Both the position numbers and the translations under genes were made by a program. The notes beneath the pieces were generated by a model that made no database searches, was not told the origin of the DNA, and saw only the letters and a program-made list of their open reading frames with translations. A DNA stretch of 64,000 nucleotides from Labia minor. Taxonomy: Eukaryota > Arthropoda > Insecta > Dermaptera > Spongiphoridae. This document shows, piece by piece, positions 1-11,630 of the stretch; position 1 is the stretch's first letter, and every line of letters starts with the position of its first letter. The stretch lies in NCBI GenBank assembly GCA_963082975.1, contig OY720348.1:67729719-67793718 (forward strand), given 5' to 3'.

Positions 1-360
1 CAGATAGTCGGGTCTGTGTGGTGACAGCTCTATGGGTCTTCTGAAACCATGGAGGTATGGAGTAACCATAACGCTTGTTTTAAGTAGTGGGGGGTGGCTC
101 CAAAAAAGTAGGTAGAAATTCTTGTCTGCTATTTTGTGTCCACCAAAACATTGAATTTTGCATACGTCATAATACATTTTTGTTTCAAAATTTCTCGTAT
201 GTTTGAACGTTTTTCTAAATCATTTCTTCTTTATTTTCTTTATTTCTTTTAAATTATTTGAATGGCGATTCGGTGAATCAGGTATTAATATTACTGCCAA
301 ACCCAATAAAAAGTAATCATTTTTTTTATTGATCAAGCGGTGGCTTAGTGAACCAGGTAT
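1..360 (-). promoter_or_regulatory. Upstream block of a zinc-finger gene lying left of the window
   Basis: This block is nearly the same as those at 4958-5310, 7127-7480, 9627-9998 and 11631-12000, each of which sits 130-150 bp upstream of a zinc-finger ATG. It contains the shared core around TGGAGGTATGGAGTAACCAT. Its own gene is outside the window. It is most like the block at 9627-9998. A promoter role is inferred from position and conservation only. Confidence 0.6.
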
Positions 361-791
361 GTATTAATAAATGTTAAATATTATTAATTATCTTTTTACA
401 ATAATTTCATTCCAAAAAACATTTACCTGTATGAATTAGTAAATGACAATTTAAATGTGATTAAATTAAATTTTATATGCTTGTCTCGTGTAAGAATTAA
501 AATAAGGATTTTTATAAAGTTCTTTTTTATTTACAATTATAGATTCGTAAAATGAAAGAATCATAGACATATTTTAGATTTGTATAAATAAATAATAATT
601 AAATTAACATATGGATAATAAAATGATAGGATAGATTATTAGTAATAATGTATTTATTAATAGTCCAAAATAGTTAATAGAAATACTACGTTAGATAAAT
701 CTGATTTTTATTGATTTAAAATATAATTTGTGCTACAAGGATTATAAGCTATATTCAATAAAAATGTTCTTTTCATTATTAAGCCTATTTT
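361..791 (-). pseudogene. 3' region of zinc-finger gene 1 with relic fingers
   Basis: At about 400-490 the minus strand still aligns with the 84-bp finger repeat (the stretches for the H-linker and for C-N-Y-C are recognisable), but stops and a deletion of roughly 20 bp break it. The same relic, with the same deletion, is found after the other genes that keep this region, so it predates the duplications. The rest is AT-rich and has no other feature I can see. Confidence 0.65.
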
Positions 792-2200
792 TCAAACATT
801 ATGTATTAATAAATGTCTTGCTAATTTTGATTTCTGTTTAAATTTCTTTTGACAATAATTACATTCAAATGGTTTTTCTCCTGAATGAATTAATAAATGT
901 CTATTTAAAGAGGATTTATTATTAAATTTCTTTTCACAATAATTACATTCGAAAGGTTTTTCTCCTGTATGAATTAATAAATGTGCTTTTAAAGATGATT
1001 TCTGAATAAATTTCTTTTCACAATGATTACATTCAAAGGGGTTTTCTCCTGTATGAATTAATAAATGTGTATTTAAATGTGATTTATGATTAAATTTCTT
1101 TTTACAATAATTACATTCAAAAGGTTTTTCTCCTGTATGAATTAATAAGTGTGTATTTAAATTTGCTTTCACATTAAATTTCTTTTCACAATAATTACAT
1201 TCAAATGGTTTTTCTCCTGAATGAATTAATAAATGTGTTTTCAAATTTGATTTCTGTTTAAATTTCTTTTCACAATAATTACATTCAAAAGGATTTTCTC
1301 CTGTATGAATTAATAAATGTATATTTAAAGTTGATTTCACATTAAATTTCTTTTCACAATAATTACATTCAAAACGTTGTTTTCCTGTATGAATTGATAA
1401 ATGTCTATCTAAATCAGATTTCCGATTAAATTTCTTTTCACAATAATTACATTCAAAAGGTTTTTCTCCTGTATGAATTGCTAAATGTGTATTTAAAGTT
1501 GATTTCACACTAAATTTCTTTTCACAATAATTACATTCAAAAGGTCTTTCTCCTGTATGAATTAATAAGTGTGTATTTAAAGATGATTTAACATTAAATT
1601 TCTTTTCACAATAATTACATTCAAAAGGTTTTTCTCCTGTATGAATTAATAAATGTCTATTTAAAGAGGATTTATTATTAAATTTCTTTTCACAATATTT
1701 ACATTCAAAAGGTTTTTCTCCTGTATGAATTAATAAATGTGTTTTCAAATTTGATTTCAGATTAAATTTCTTTTTACAAAAATAACATTGAAAACGCCTG
1801 TCCTCTGTATGATTTGAATCAGTTTCTTCTTTAAATTTTTCGTCTAAGTATTTCGCTGTATCCTTGTTGAATTTTACCTCATTTTTGAAAATGGAAAATA
1901 TTTTTTTATGAAAACATTTTTTTAGATGTTTACATAAAAATTCCTCACTTATAAAATTTGTATGACAATATTCACAAGAATATAGAGGACCTAAAAAAAG
2001 AATTGTTTTCGTTATTTTAAATCATTATATTTTTATATATCTATTTTATAATTTAATTTAAGAAATAATATCACTACAAATAATATTAAAAAAAATAAAT
2101 TTAGTGACAATTAACATTACTTAGATGAAAAAAAATATAGAAATTAAAACTAACCTATATAAATTGGATATTTTGTATCTTCTTGTGAATAAAGATCCAT
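792..2200 (-). CDS. C2H2 zinc-finger protein, array gene 1 (414 aa)
   Basis: Exon 1 is 2155-2200 (begins MDLYSQEDTKYPIYI) and exon 2 is 792-1990; GT-AG sites and phases give one open frame of 414 aa. The N-terminus has an atypical finger (CEYC then H and C/H) and an acidic-basic spacer, followed by 12 classical fingers joined by TGEKPFEC linkers and ending LLIHNV. Specificity residues (-1,3,6) come from a small set: N-S-R, V-S-T, V-T-T, R-D-R, V-T-I, Q-N-T, V-N-T, H-H-T, Q-S-A, Q-K-R. Probably a sequence-specific nuclear DNA-binding protein. No KRAB, ZAD, BTB or SCAN domain is visible, so its effector is unknown. It is intact, but expression cannot be judged. Confidence 0.9.
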
Positions 2201-2338
2201 TTTCAATTGATTAATGGATTATCAATGATAGATAATAAGTAATATAAACCAGATGATCTGTGATATAAACGCTTTAAATTTTGATTTTGATATATACAAT
2301 TAAAATAACAACCAAATATTTCTCTTTAAGTTAGCAAC

Positions 2339-2520
2339 ATGGTGGGGTGGTGGGGATGGAGTAACGATAACGCTTGTTTAAGTGGTGGTAGGTGGCACCA
2401 AAAAAGTAGGGAGAAATTCTTGTCGTCCATATTGAGTGTACCAAATATTTAATCTTTTATAAGACATAATACATTTTTGTTTCAAATTTTCTTGTATGTT
2501 TGAAAGTTTTTCTTAGTTAT
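2339..2520 (-). promoter_or_regulatory. Shortened upstream block of zinc-finger gene 1
   Basis: This matches the central part of the other upstream blocks (GGAGTAACGATAACGC and the AAAAAAGTAGG core) but is more diverged and loses similarity near 2520-2537. Gene 1 may therefore be regulated differently from its paralogues. Confidence 0.5.
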
Positions 2521-2537
2521 TTCTTCTCTATTTTATA

Positions 2538-3295
2538 GTTTAGTTAATATATTTAATAATTAGAAATAGTTTTTAATAATATAATTTGTATTTAATATTA
2601 AATTATTATTTATTAAATTTTAACTCGATTTTAATACCAGGTTAGGTTTACTCCTGGGTTTAGGTTATAGATAGTGGTTATTTTATTTTTGTTGTTAAAA
2701 ATAATTATCACTGCTAGTTCTGCATATGGATGCACGAACCGACGTGGAAAAAATGTAAAAACAGCTAGGTGAAGAAGAATTTGGGAAAAAAATTTATTTC
2801 CTCATTTTTATGTATTTTGAATTTCTTTAATTAAATTTCAAAACGGTATATATGGTATTTATTTAAAAAAATATATTAATCTAAAAAATCACGAGTTTTG
2901 CTTTGTTACCCCACAAAACTTTAAAATTAAGTGATTTCTTTTCAGCAGGGCCGGCTTTACGTGTAAGCACTGGATGCGTCGATTCGGGGCGCTTCCGTAT
3001 AAAGTCGTCATAATTTACGCGATATTTAACCCCCTAAAACCCCTCGCTTGCCTTCAGAGTACAAATTCATAAGATTTATCCTGGCATTATTTTAAAATTT
3101 TGCTATTTTTGGACGAAAGCGGAAAACTTATAATTTATTTTTTTAATTGACTAATCATCAGCATTATAAGGAGAATGATTGCCGCAACATTTTAATTTTT
3201 TTATAGATATATGCATATCAAAACGGCCTTCAGTTGAAATAAAATAAAATTTAAAGAGTTTTTTCTTCATGAGAAAATTTTTTAAATCAAAAATA
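2538..3295. mobile_element. Non-array insertion with a hAT-like terminus
   Basis: About 750 bp replace the sequence found at this place in the other units; array sequence resumes near 3296. From 2946 the sequence starts CAGGGCCGGCTTTA, the usual look of a hAT 5' end, and is GC-richer than its surroundings. I could not find the matching inverted end or a target duplication, so this is a truncated element or part of a deletion/insertion. Confidence 0.4.
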
Positions 3296-3501
3296 CTTTT
3301 CTAGTGTAAGAATTAAAATAAGGGTTTTTATAAAGTTTCTTTTTTATTTACAATTATAGATTCGTAAAATGAAATAATCATAGAAATATTTTATATTTGT
3401 ATAAATAAATAATAAATAAATTAACATATGGATAATAAAATGATACAAAGTATATAAGGTATATTCAATAAAAATGTTCTTTTCATTATTAAGCCCATTT
3501 T

Positions 3502-4829
3502 TCAAACATTATGTATTAATAAATGTCTTGCTAAATTTGATTTCTGTTTAAATTTCTTTTCACAATAATTACATTCAAATGGCTTTTCTCCTGAATGAAT
3601 AAATAAATGTGTTTTCAAATTTGATTTCTGTTTAAATTGTTTTTCACAATAATTACATTTAATAGCTTTTTCTCCTGTATGAATTAATAAATGTGAATTT
3701 AAATGTGATTCCCGATTAAATTTTTTTTCACAATAATTACATTCAAAAGGTTTTTCCCCTGTATGAATTAATAAGTGTGTATTTAAATTTGCTTTAACAT
3801 TAAATTTCTTTTGACAATATTTACATTCAAATGGTTTTTCTCCTGAATGAATTAATAAATGAGTTTTCAAATTTGCTTTCTGTTTAAATTTCTTTTCACA
3901 ATAATTACATTCAAAAGGATTTTCTCCTGTATGAATTAATAAGTGTGTATTTAAATTTGCTTTCACATTAAATTTCTTTTCACAATAATTACATTCAAAT
4001 GGTTGTTCTCCTGTATGAATTGATAAATGTCTATCTAAATCATATTTCCGATTAAATTTCTTTTTACAATAATTACATTCAAAAGTTTTTTCTCCTGTAT
4101 GAATTAATAAGTGTGTATTTAAAGTATATTTCAAACTAAATTTCTTTTCACAATAATTACATTCAAAAGGTTTTTCTCCTGTATGAATTAATAAATGTCT
4201 ATCTAAATCAAATTTCCGATTAAATTTCTTTTTACAATAATTACATTCAAAAGGTTTTTCTCCTGTATGAATTAATAAATGTCTATCTAAATCAAATTTC
4301 CGATTAAATTTCTTTTTACAATAATTACATTCAAAAGGTTTTTCTCCTGTATGAATTAATAAATGTCTATCTAAATCAGATTTCAGATTAAATTTCGTTT
4401 TACAATAATAACATTGAAAACGCCTGTCCTCTGTATGGTTTGAATCAGTTTCTTCTTTAAATTTTTCGTCCAAGTATTTCGCTGTATCCTTTTTGAATTT
4501 TACATCATTTTTGAAAATGGAAAATATTTTTTTATGAAAACATTTTTTAAGATGTTTATATAAAAATTCCTCACTTATAAAATTGGTATGACAATATTCA
4601 CAAGAATATAGAGGACCTAAAAAAAGAATTGTTTTCGTTATTTCTTAATCATTATATTTTTATATATCTAACTATTTTATAATTCAATTTTTAGGAATAA
4701 TATCACTACAAATAATATTAAAAAAATAATTTTAGTGATAATTAACATTAATTTAGATGAAAAAAACATAAATAAAAACTAACCTATATATATTGGATAT
4801 TGTGTGTCTTCTTGTGAATAAAGATCCAT
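3502..4829 (-). CDS. C2H2 zinc-finger protein, array gene 2 (386 aa)
   Basis: Exon 1 is 4784-4829 and exon 2 is 3502-4616; the frame is open through both, giving 386 aa. The layout matches gene 1: MDLYSQEDTQYPIYI start, atypical N-terminal finger, charged spacer, then 11 classical fingers. Two neighbouring fingers (helix NRKFDLDRH) are encoded by identical 84-bp repeats at 4170-4253 and 4254-4337. One finger has lost the usual FEC start (IKC). Exon 1, intron and upstream block are very close to gene 3. Likely a nuclear DNA-binding protein; target unknown. Confidence 0.9.
4170..4337 (-). repeat. Two identical 84-bp finger repeats
   Basis: Copies at 4170-4253 and 4254-4337 read the same base for base. 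Each encodes one finger plus linker with helix residues R, D, R at -1, 3, 6. Perfect identity points to very recent duplication of a single finger. Confidence 0.85.
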
Positions 4830-4957
4830 TTTTAATTGATTAATGGATTATCAATGATAGATAATAAGTAATATAAACAAGATGATCTGTGATATAAACG
4901 CTTTAAATTTCGAATTTGATATAGAATTAAAATAACAACCAAATATTTGTCTTTAAG

Positions 4958-5310
4958 GGATAACAGATGGTCTGTGGTGGGGACAGCTATAAGGGTCTTT
5001 TGAAACCATGGAGGTATGGAGTAACCATAACGCTTGTTTTAAGTAGTGAGGGGTGGCTCCAAAAAAGTAGGTAGAAATTCTTGTCGGCTATTTTGTCCAC
5101 CAAAACATTGAATTTTCCATACGTCAAAATACATTTTTGTTTCAAATTTTCTAGTATCTTTCAACGTGTTTTTTAACTATTTCTTCTTTATTTTTTTTAA
5201 ATTATTTGAATGGCGATTCGGTGAATCAGGTATTAATATTACAAGCCAAACCCAATAATAAGTAATCATTTTTTTTATTGATCGAGCGGTGGTTTAGTGA
5301 ACCAGGTATG
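4958..5310 (-). promoter_or_regulatory. Upstream block of zinc-finger gene 2
   Basis: Conserved block about 130 bp upstream of the gene 2 ATG, almost identical to the block at 7127-7480. It ends in the shared motif GTGAACCAGGTATG. Promoter or enhancer function is inferred from conserved placement. Confidence 0.6.
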
Positions 5311-5814
5311 TAATGCTAAAAGATAAATATTATTAATTATCATTTTACAATAATTTCATCCCAAAAAACTTTTACCTGTATAAATTAGTAAATGACAATT
5401 TAAATGTGATTAAATTAAATTCAAAATGCTTTTCTCGTGTAAGAATTAAAATAAGGATTTTTATAAAGTTCTTTTTTATTTACAATTATAGATTCGTAAA
5501 ATGAAAGAATCATAGACATATTTTAGGTTTGTATAAATAAATAATAAATAAATTAACAATGGATAATAAAATGATAGGATTCTTAAATGTAATAGATAAT
5601 TAGTAATAATGTATTAATTAATAGAACAAATAAAATACTAAGTTAAATAAAAATGATTTTTATTGATTTAAATTATAATTTGTGCTATAAAGTATATAAA
5701 CTATATTCAAAGAAAATCTTGCTTTCATTATTAATCCTATTTTCAAACATTATGTATTAATAAATGTTTAATTAAACTTGATTTATGATTAAATTTATTT
5801 TTACAATAATTACA
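5311..5814 (-). pseudogene. 3' region of gene 3 with relic fingers and the finger cut off by a stop
   Basis: At about 5345-5450 the relic finger shared by all units is seen. At 5740-5814 there is an undecayed last finger (CNYCKNKF, then H-L-L-I-H-N-V and a stop) in frame with gene 3 but beyond its premature stop. The rest is AT-rich. Confidence 0.7.
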
Positions 5815-6986
5815 TTAAAAAGGTTTTTCTCCTGTATGAATTAATAAATGTGAATTCAAATTTGATTTCTTTTTAAATTTCTTTTCACAATAATTACATT
5901 CAAAACGTTGTTCTCCTGTATGAATTAATAAATGTGTATTTAAAGTTGATTTCACACTAAATTTCTTTTCACAAAAATTACATTGAAAAGGTTTTTCTCC
6001 TGTATGAATTAATAAATGTATATTTAAAGTTGATTTCTGTTTAAATTTCTTTTCACAATAATTACATTCAAAAGGATTTTCTCCTGTATGAATTAATAAG
6101 TGTGTATTTAAATTTGCTTTCACATTAAATTTCTTTTCACAATAATTACATTCAAATGGTTGTTCTCCTGAATGAATTAATAAATGTGAATTTAAATGTG
6201 ATTTTTTATTAAATTTCTTTTCACAATAATTACATTCAAAAGGTTTTTCTCCTGTATGAATTAATAAGTGTGTATTTAAATTTGCTTTAACATTAAATTT
6301 CTTTTCACAATAATTACATTCAAATGGTTTTTCTCCTGAATGAATTAATAAATGAGTTTTCAAATTTGCTTTCTGTTTAAATTTCTTTTCACAATAATTA
6401 CATTCAAAAGGATTTTCTCCTGTATGAATTTTTAAATGTCTATCTAAATCAAATTTCCGATTAAATTTCTTTTTACAATAATTACATTCAAAAGGTTTTT
6501 CTCCTGTATGAATTAATAAATGTCTATCTAAATCAGATTTCAGATTAAATTTCGTTTTACAATAATAACATTGAAAACGCCTGTCCTCTGTATGGTTTGA
6601 ATCAGTTTCTTCTTTAAATTTTTCGTCTAAGTATTTCGCTGTATCCTTTTTGAATTTTACCTCATTTTTGAAAATGGAAAATATTTTTTTATGAAAACAT
6701 TTATTTAGATGTTTATTTAAAAATTCCTCACTTATAAAATTGGTATGACAATATTCACAAGAATATAGAGGACCTAAAAAAAGAATTGTTTTCGTTATTT
6801 CTTAATCATTATATTTTTATATATCTAACTATTTTATAATTCAATTTTTAGGAATAATATCACTACAAATAATATTAAAAAAATAATTTTAGTGATAATT
6901 AACATTAATTTAGATGAAAAAAACATAAATAAAAACTAACCTATATATATTGGATATTGTGTGTCTTCTTGTGAATAAAGATCCAT
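5815..6986 (-). CDS. C2H2 zinc-finger protein, array gene 3, C-terminally truncated (334 aa)
   Basis: Exon 1 is 6941-6986 and exon 2 is 5815-6773. The frame encodes the atypical N-terminal finger and 9 classical fingers, then stops at 5815-5817 where TAA replaces the GAA of the next FEC. The lost tenth finger is still readable downstream. The 5' end is nearly identical to gene 2 and the 3' region nearly identical to gene 4. The protein may still work with one finger fewer, or this may be an early pseudogene. Confidence 0.85.
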
Positions 6987-7126
6987 TTTTAATTGATTAA
7001 TGGATTATCAATGATAGATAATAAGTAATATAAACCAGATGATCTGTGATATAAACGCTTTAAATTTTGATTTTGATATACAATTAAAATAACAACCAAA
7101 TATTTGTCTTTAAGTTAGCAACAAGA

Positions 7127-7480
7127 TGTGGATAACAGATGGTCTGTGGTGGGGACAGCTCTATGGGTCTTTTGAAACCATGGAGGTATGGAGTAACCAT
7201 AACGCTTGTTTTAAGTAGTGAGGGGTGGCTCCAAAAAAGTAGGTAGAAATTCTTGTCGGCTATTTTGTCCACCAAAACATTGAATTTTCCATACGTCAAA
7301 ATACATTTTTGTTTCAAATTTTCTAGTATCTTTCAACATGTTTTTTAATTATTTCTTCTTTATTTCTTTTAAATTATTTGAATGGCGATTCGGTGAATCA
7401 GGTATTAATATTAATAGCCAAACCCAATAATAAGTAATCATTTTGATTATTGATCGAGCGGTGGTTTAGTGAACCAGGTA
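7127..7480 (-). promoter_or_regulatory. Upstream block of zinc-finger gene 3
   Basis: Conserved block starting about 140 bp upstream of the gene 3 ATG and nearly identical to that of gene 2. A short open frame across it on the minus strand is not kept in frame in all copies, so I treat it as non-coding. Confidence 0.6.
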
Positions 7481-7914
7481 TGTAATGCTAAAAGATAAAT
7501 ATTATTAATTATCATTTTACAATAATTTCATCCCAAAAAACTTTTACCTGTATAAATTAGTAAATGACAATTTAAATGTGATTAAATTAAATTCAAAATG
7601 CTTTTCTCGTGTAAGAATTAAAATAAGGATTTTTATAAAGTTCTTTTTTATTTACAATTATAGATTCGTAAAATGAAAGAATCATAGACATATTTTAGGT
7701 TTGTATAAATAAATAATAAATAAATTAACAATGGATAATAAAATGATAGGATTCTTAAATGTAATAGATAATTAGTAATAATGTATTAATTAATAGAACA
7801 AATAAAATACTAAGTTAAATAAATCAGATTTTTATTGATTTAAATTATAATTGCTGCTATAAAGTATATAAACTATATTCAAAGAAAATCTTGCTTTCAT
7901 TATTAATCCTATTT
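7481..7914 (-). pseudogene. 3' region of gene 4 with relic fingers
   Basis: Almost the same sequence as 5311-5740, including the decayed finger near 7515-7620. No other feature is visible. Confidence 0.6.
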
Positions 7915-9496
7915 TCAAACATTATGTATTAATAAATGTTTAATTAAACTTGATTTATGATTAAATCTATTTTTACAATAAATACATTCAAAAGGTTTTT
8001 CTCCTGTATGAATTAATAAGTGTGTTTTCAAATTTGATTTCTTTTTAAATTTCTTTTCACAATAATTACATTCAAAACGTTGTTCTCCTGTATGAATTAA
8101 TAAATGTTGATCTAAAGTTGATTTACGATTAAATTTCTTTTCACAATAATTACATTCAAAAGGTTTTTCTCCTGTATGAATTAATAAATGTATATTTAAA
8201 GTTGATTTCTGTTTAAATTTCTTTTCACAATAATTACATTCAAAAGGATTTTCTCCTGTATGAATTAATAAATGTGAATTTAAAGTAGATTTCACACTAA
8301 ATTTCTTTTCACAAAAATTACATTCAAATGGCTTTTCTCCAGTATGAATTAATAAATGTGTTTTGTAATTTGATTTCTGTTTAAATTTCTTTTCACAATA
8401 ATTACATTCAAAAGCTTTTTCTACTGAATGAATTAATAAATGTGTTTTCAAATTTGCTTTCACATTAAATTTCTTTTCACAATAATTACATTCAAATGGT
8501 TTTTCTCCTGAATGAATTAATAAATGTGTTTTCAAATTTGCTTTCTGTTTAAATTTCTTTTTACAATAATTACATTCAAAAGGATTTTCTCCTGTATGAA
8601 TTAATAAATGTCTATCTAAAGTTGATTTCACATTAAATTTCTTTTCACAATAATTACATTCAAAAAGTTGTTCCCCTGTATGAATTGATAAATGTCTATC
8701 TAAATCAGATTCCCGATTAAATTTCTTTTCACAATAATTACATTCAAAAGGTTTTTCTCCTGTATGAATTAATACATGTCTTTTTAAAGAGGATTTATTA
8801 TTAAAATTCTTTTTACAATAATTACATTCATAAGGTTTTTCTCCTGTATGAATTAATAAGTGTGTATTTAAAGTTGATTTCACACTAAATTTCCTTTCAC
8901 AATAATTACATTCAAAAGGTTTTTCTCCTGTATGAAATAATAAATGTCTATTTAAATCAAATTTCCGATTAAATTTCTTTTTACAATAATTACATTCAAA
9001 AGGTTTTTCTCCTGTATGGATTAATAAATGTTTTTTCAAATTTGATTTCAGATTAAATTTCTTTTTACAATAATAACATTGAAAACGCCTGTCTTCTGTA
9101 TGGTTTGAATCAGTTTCTTCTTTAAATCTTTCGTCTAAGTATTTCGCTGTATCCTTTTTGAATTTTACCTCATTTTTGAAAATGGAAGATATTTTTTTAT
9201 GAAAACATTTTTTTAGATGTTTATATAAAAATTCCTCACTTATAAAATTGGTATGACAATATTCACAAGAATATAGAGGACCTAAAAAAAGAATTGTTTT
9301 CGTTATTTCTTAATCATTATATTTTTATATATCTAAGTATTTTATAATTTAATTTAAAAAATAATATCATTATAAATAATATTAAAAAACAATAAATTTA
9401 GTAACAATAAACAATACTTCGTTGAAAAAAACATAGATATAAAAACTAACCTATATAAATTGGATATTTTGTATCTTCTTGTGAATAAAGATCCAT
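7915..9496 (-). CDS. C2H2 zinc-finger protein, array gene 4 (470 aa, longest of the array)
   Basis: Exon 1 is 9451-9496 and exon 2 is 7915-9281; the frame is open and gives 470 aa. After the atypical N-terminal finger and charged spacer come 14 classical fingers, ending with the NHKSSLIKH finger and LLIHNV. Most linkers are TGEKPFEC, but one is SVEKAFEC. One finger has Y in place of the core helix leucine (KSNYKTH), which may weaken it. The 5' half is close to gene 5, the 3' end close to gene 3. Presumed DNA-binding regulator. Confidence 0.9.
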
Positions 9497-9626
9497 TTTT
9501 AATTGATTAATGGATTATCAATGATAGATAATAAGTAATATAAACAAGATGATCTGTGATATAAACGCTTTAAATTTCGATTTTTATATACAATTAAAAT
9601 AACACTTTAAGATATAAACAAGGTGG

Positions 9627-9998
9627 GGATAACAGATCGTCGGGTCTGTGGTGGTGACAGCTCTATGGGTCTTCTGAATCCATGGAGGTATGGAGTAACC
9701 ATAACCTTTGTTTTAAGTAGTGGGGGTTGCTCCAAAAAAGTAGGTAGAAATTCTTGTCGGCTATTTTGTGTCCACCAAAACATTGAATTTTCCATACGTC
9801 ATAAAAAATACATTTTTGTTTCAAAATTTCTCGTATGTTTGAACGTTTTTCTTAATTATTTCTTCTTTATTTTCTTTATTTCTTTAAAATTATTTGAATG
9901 GCGATTCGGTGAATCAGGTATTAATATTACTAGCCAAACCCAATAGTAAGTAATCATTTTTTTTTTAATGACCGAGCGGTGGCTCAGTGAACCAGGTA
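9627..9998 (-). promoter_or_regulatory. Upstream block of zinc-finger gene 4
   Basis: Conserved block about 130 bp upstream of the gene 4 ATG. Between block and ATG the minus strand has TATATAAAAATCG near 9580-9590, a possible TATA box. This motif is weaker in the other units. Confidence 0.6.
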
Positions 9999-10428
9999 TG
10001 TATTAATAAATGTTAAATATTATTAATTATCTTTTTACAATAATTTCATTCCACAAAACTATTACCTGTATGAATTAGTAAATGACAATTTAAATGTGAT
10101 TAAATTAAATTTTATATGCTTGTCTCGTGTAACAATTAAAATAAGGATTTTTATAAAATTTCTTTTTTATTTACAATTATAGATTAGTAAACTGAAAGAA
10201 TCATACATATTTTAATTTGTATAAATAAATAATAAATAAATTAAGATATGGATAATAAAATGATAGGATAGATTATTAGTAATAATGTATTTATTAATAG
10301 TCCAAAATAGTTAATATAAATACTAAGTTAGATAAATCTGATTTTTATTGATTTAAAATATAATTTGTGCTACAAGGATTATAAGCTATTTTCAATAAAA
10401 ATGTTCATCTCATTATTAAGCCTATTTT
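9999..10428 (-). pseudogene. 3' region of gene 5 with relic fingers
   Basis: Nearly the same sequence as 361-791 (3' region of gene 1), with the shared relic finger near 10035-10135. AT-rich otherwise. Confidence 0.6.
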
Positions 10429-11501
10429 TCAAACATGTATTATTAAATGTCTTTTTAAATGTGATTTCTGTTTAAATTTCTTTTCACAATAATTACATTC
10501 AAATGGTTTTTCTCCTGAATGAATTAATAAATGTGTTTTCAAATTTGATTTCTGTTGAAATTTCTTTTCACAATAATTACATTCAAAAGGATTTTCTCCT
10601 GTGTGAATTAATAAATGTGTAATTAAATGTGATTTTTTATTAAATTTCTTTTCACAATAATTACATTCAAAAGGTTTTTCTCCTGTATGAATTAATAAAT
10701 GTCTATTTAAATCAAATTTCCGATTAAATTTCTTTTTACAATAATTACATTCAAAAGGCTTTTCTCCTGTATGGATTAATAAGTGTGTATTTAAAGTTGA
10801 TTTCACACTAAATTTCCTTTCACAATAATTACATTCATAAGGTTTTTCTCCTGTATGAATTAATAAGTGTGTATTTAAAGTTGATTTCACACTAAATTTC
10901 CTTTCACAATAATTACATTCAAAAGGTTTTTCTCCTGTATGAAATAATAAATGTCTATTTAAATCAAATTTCCGATTAAATTTCTTTTTACAATAATTAC
11001 ATTCAAAAGGTTTTTCTCCTGTATGGATTAATAAATGTTTTTTCAAATTTGATTTCAGATTAAATTTCTTTTTACAATAATAACATTGAAAATGCCTGTC
11101 CTCTGTATGGTTTGAATCAGTTTCTTCTTTAAATTTTTCGTCTAAGTATTTCGCTGTATCCTTTTTGAATTTTACCTCATTTTTGAAAATGGAAAATATT
11201 TTTTTATGAAAACATTTTTTTAGATGTTTATATAAAAATTCCTCACTTATAAAATTGGTATGACAATATTCACAAGAAGATAGAGGACCTAAAAAAGATT
11301 TGTATTCGTTATTTTAAATCATTATATTTTTATATATCTAAGTATTTTATAATTCAATATAAAAAATAATATCATTATAAATAATATTAAAAAACAATAA
11401 ATTTAGTAACAATAAACAATACTTCGTTGAAAAAAACATAGATATAAAAACTAACCTATATAAATTGGATATTTTGTATCTTCTTGTGAATAAAGATCCA
11501 T
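10429..11501 (-). CDS. C2H2 zinc-finger protein, array gene 5 (301 aa, shortest)
   Basis: Exon 1 is 11456-11501 and exon 2 is 10429-11288; open frame of 301 aa. The atypical N-terminal finger (here S-S-C-E-Y-C) is followed by 8 classical fingers. Two neighbouring fingers share the SVKSTLNTH helix, and the protein ends HLIIHV, slightly different from its paralogues. It shares its first fingers, intron and exon 1 with gene 4. Presumed nuclear DNA-binding protein. Confidence 0.9.
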
Positions 11502-11630
11502 TTTTAATTGATTAATGGATTATCAATGCTAGATAATAAGTAATATAACCCAGATGATCTGTGATATAAACGCTTTAAATTTTGATTTTTATTTACAATT
11601 AAAATAACACTTTAAGATATAAACAAGGTG

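Noticed and set aside
4170..4337. CRISPR-like regular repeats in the finger exons
   Set aside because: The period is 84 bp of coding zinc-finger sequence without spacers, in a eukaryotic gene.
9623..9946. 107-aa open frames on the plus strand in the upstream blocks (also 11628-11951)
   Set aside because: They exist only because the two blocks are near copies; other copies lose the frame and no protein family is recognisable.
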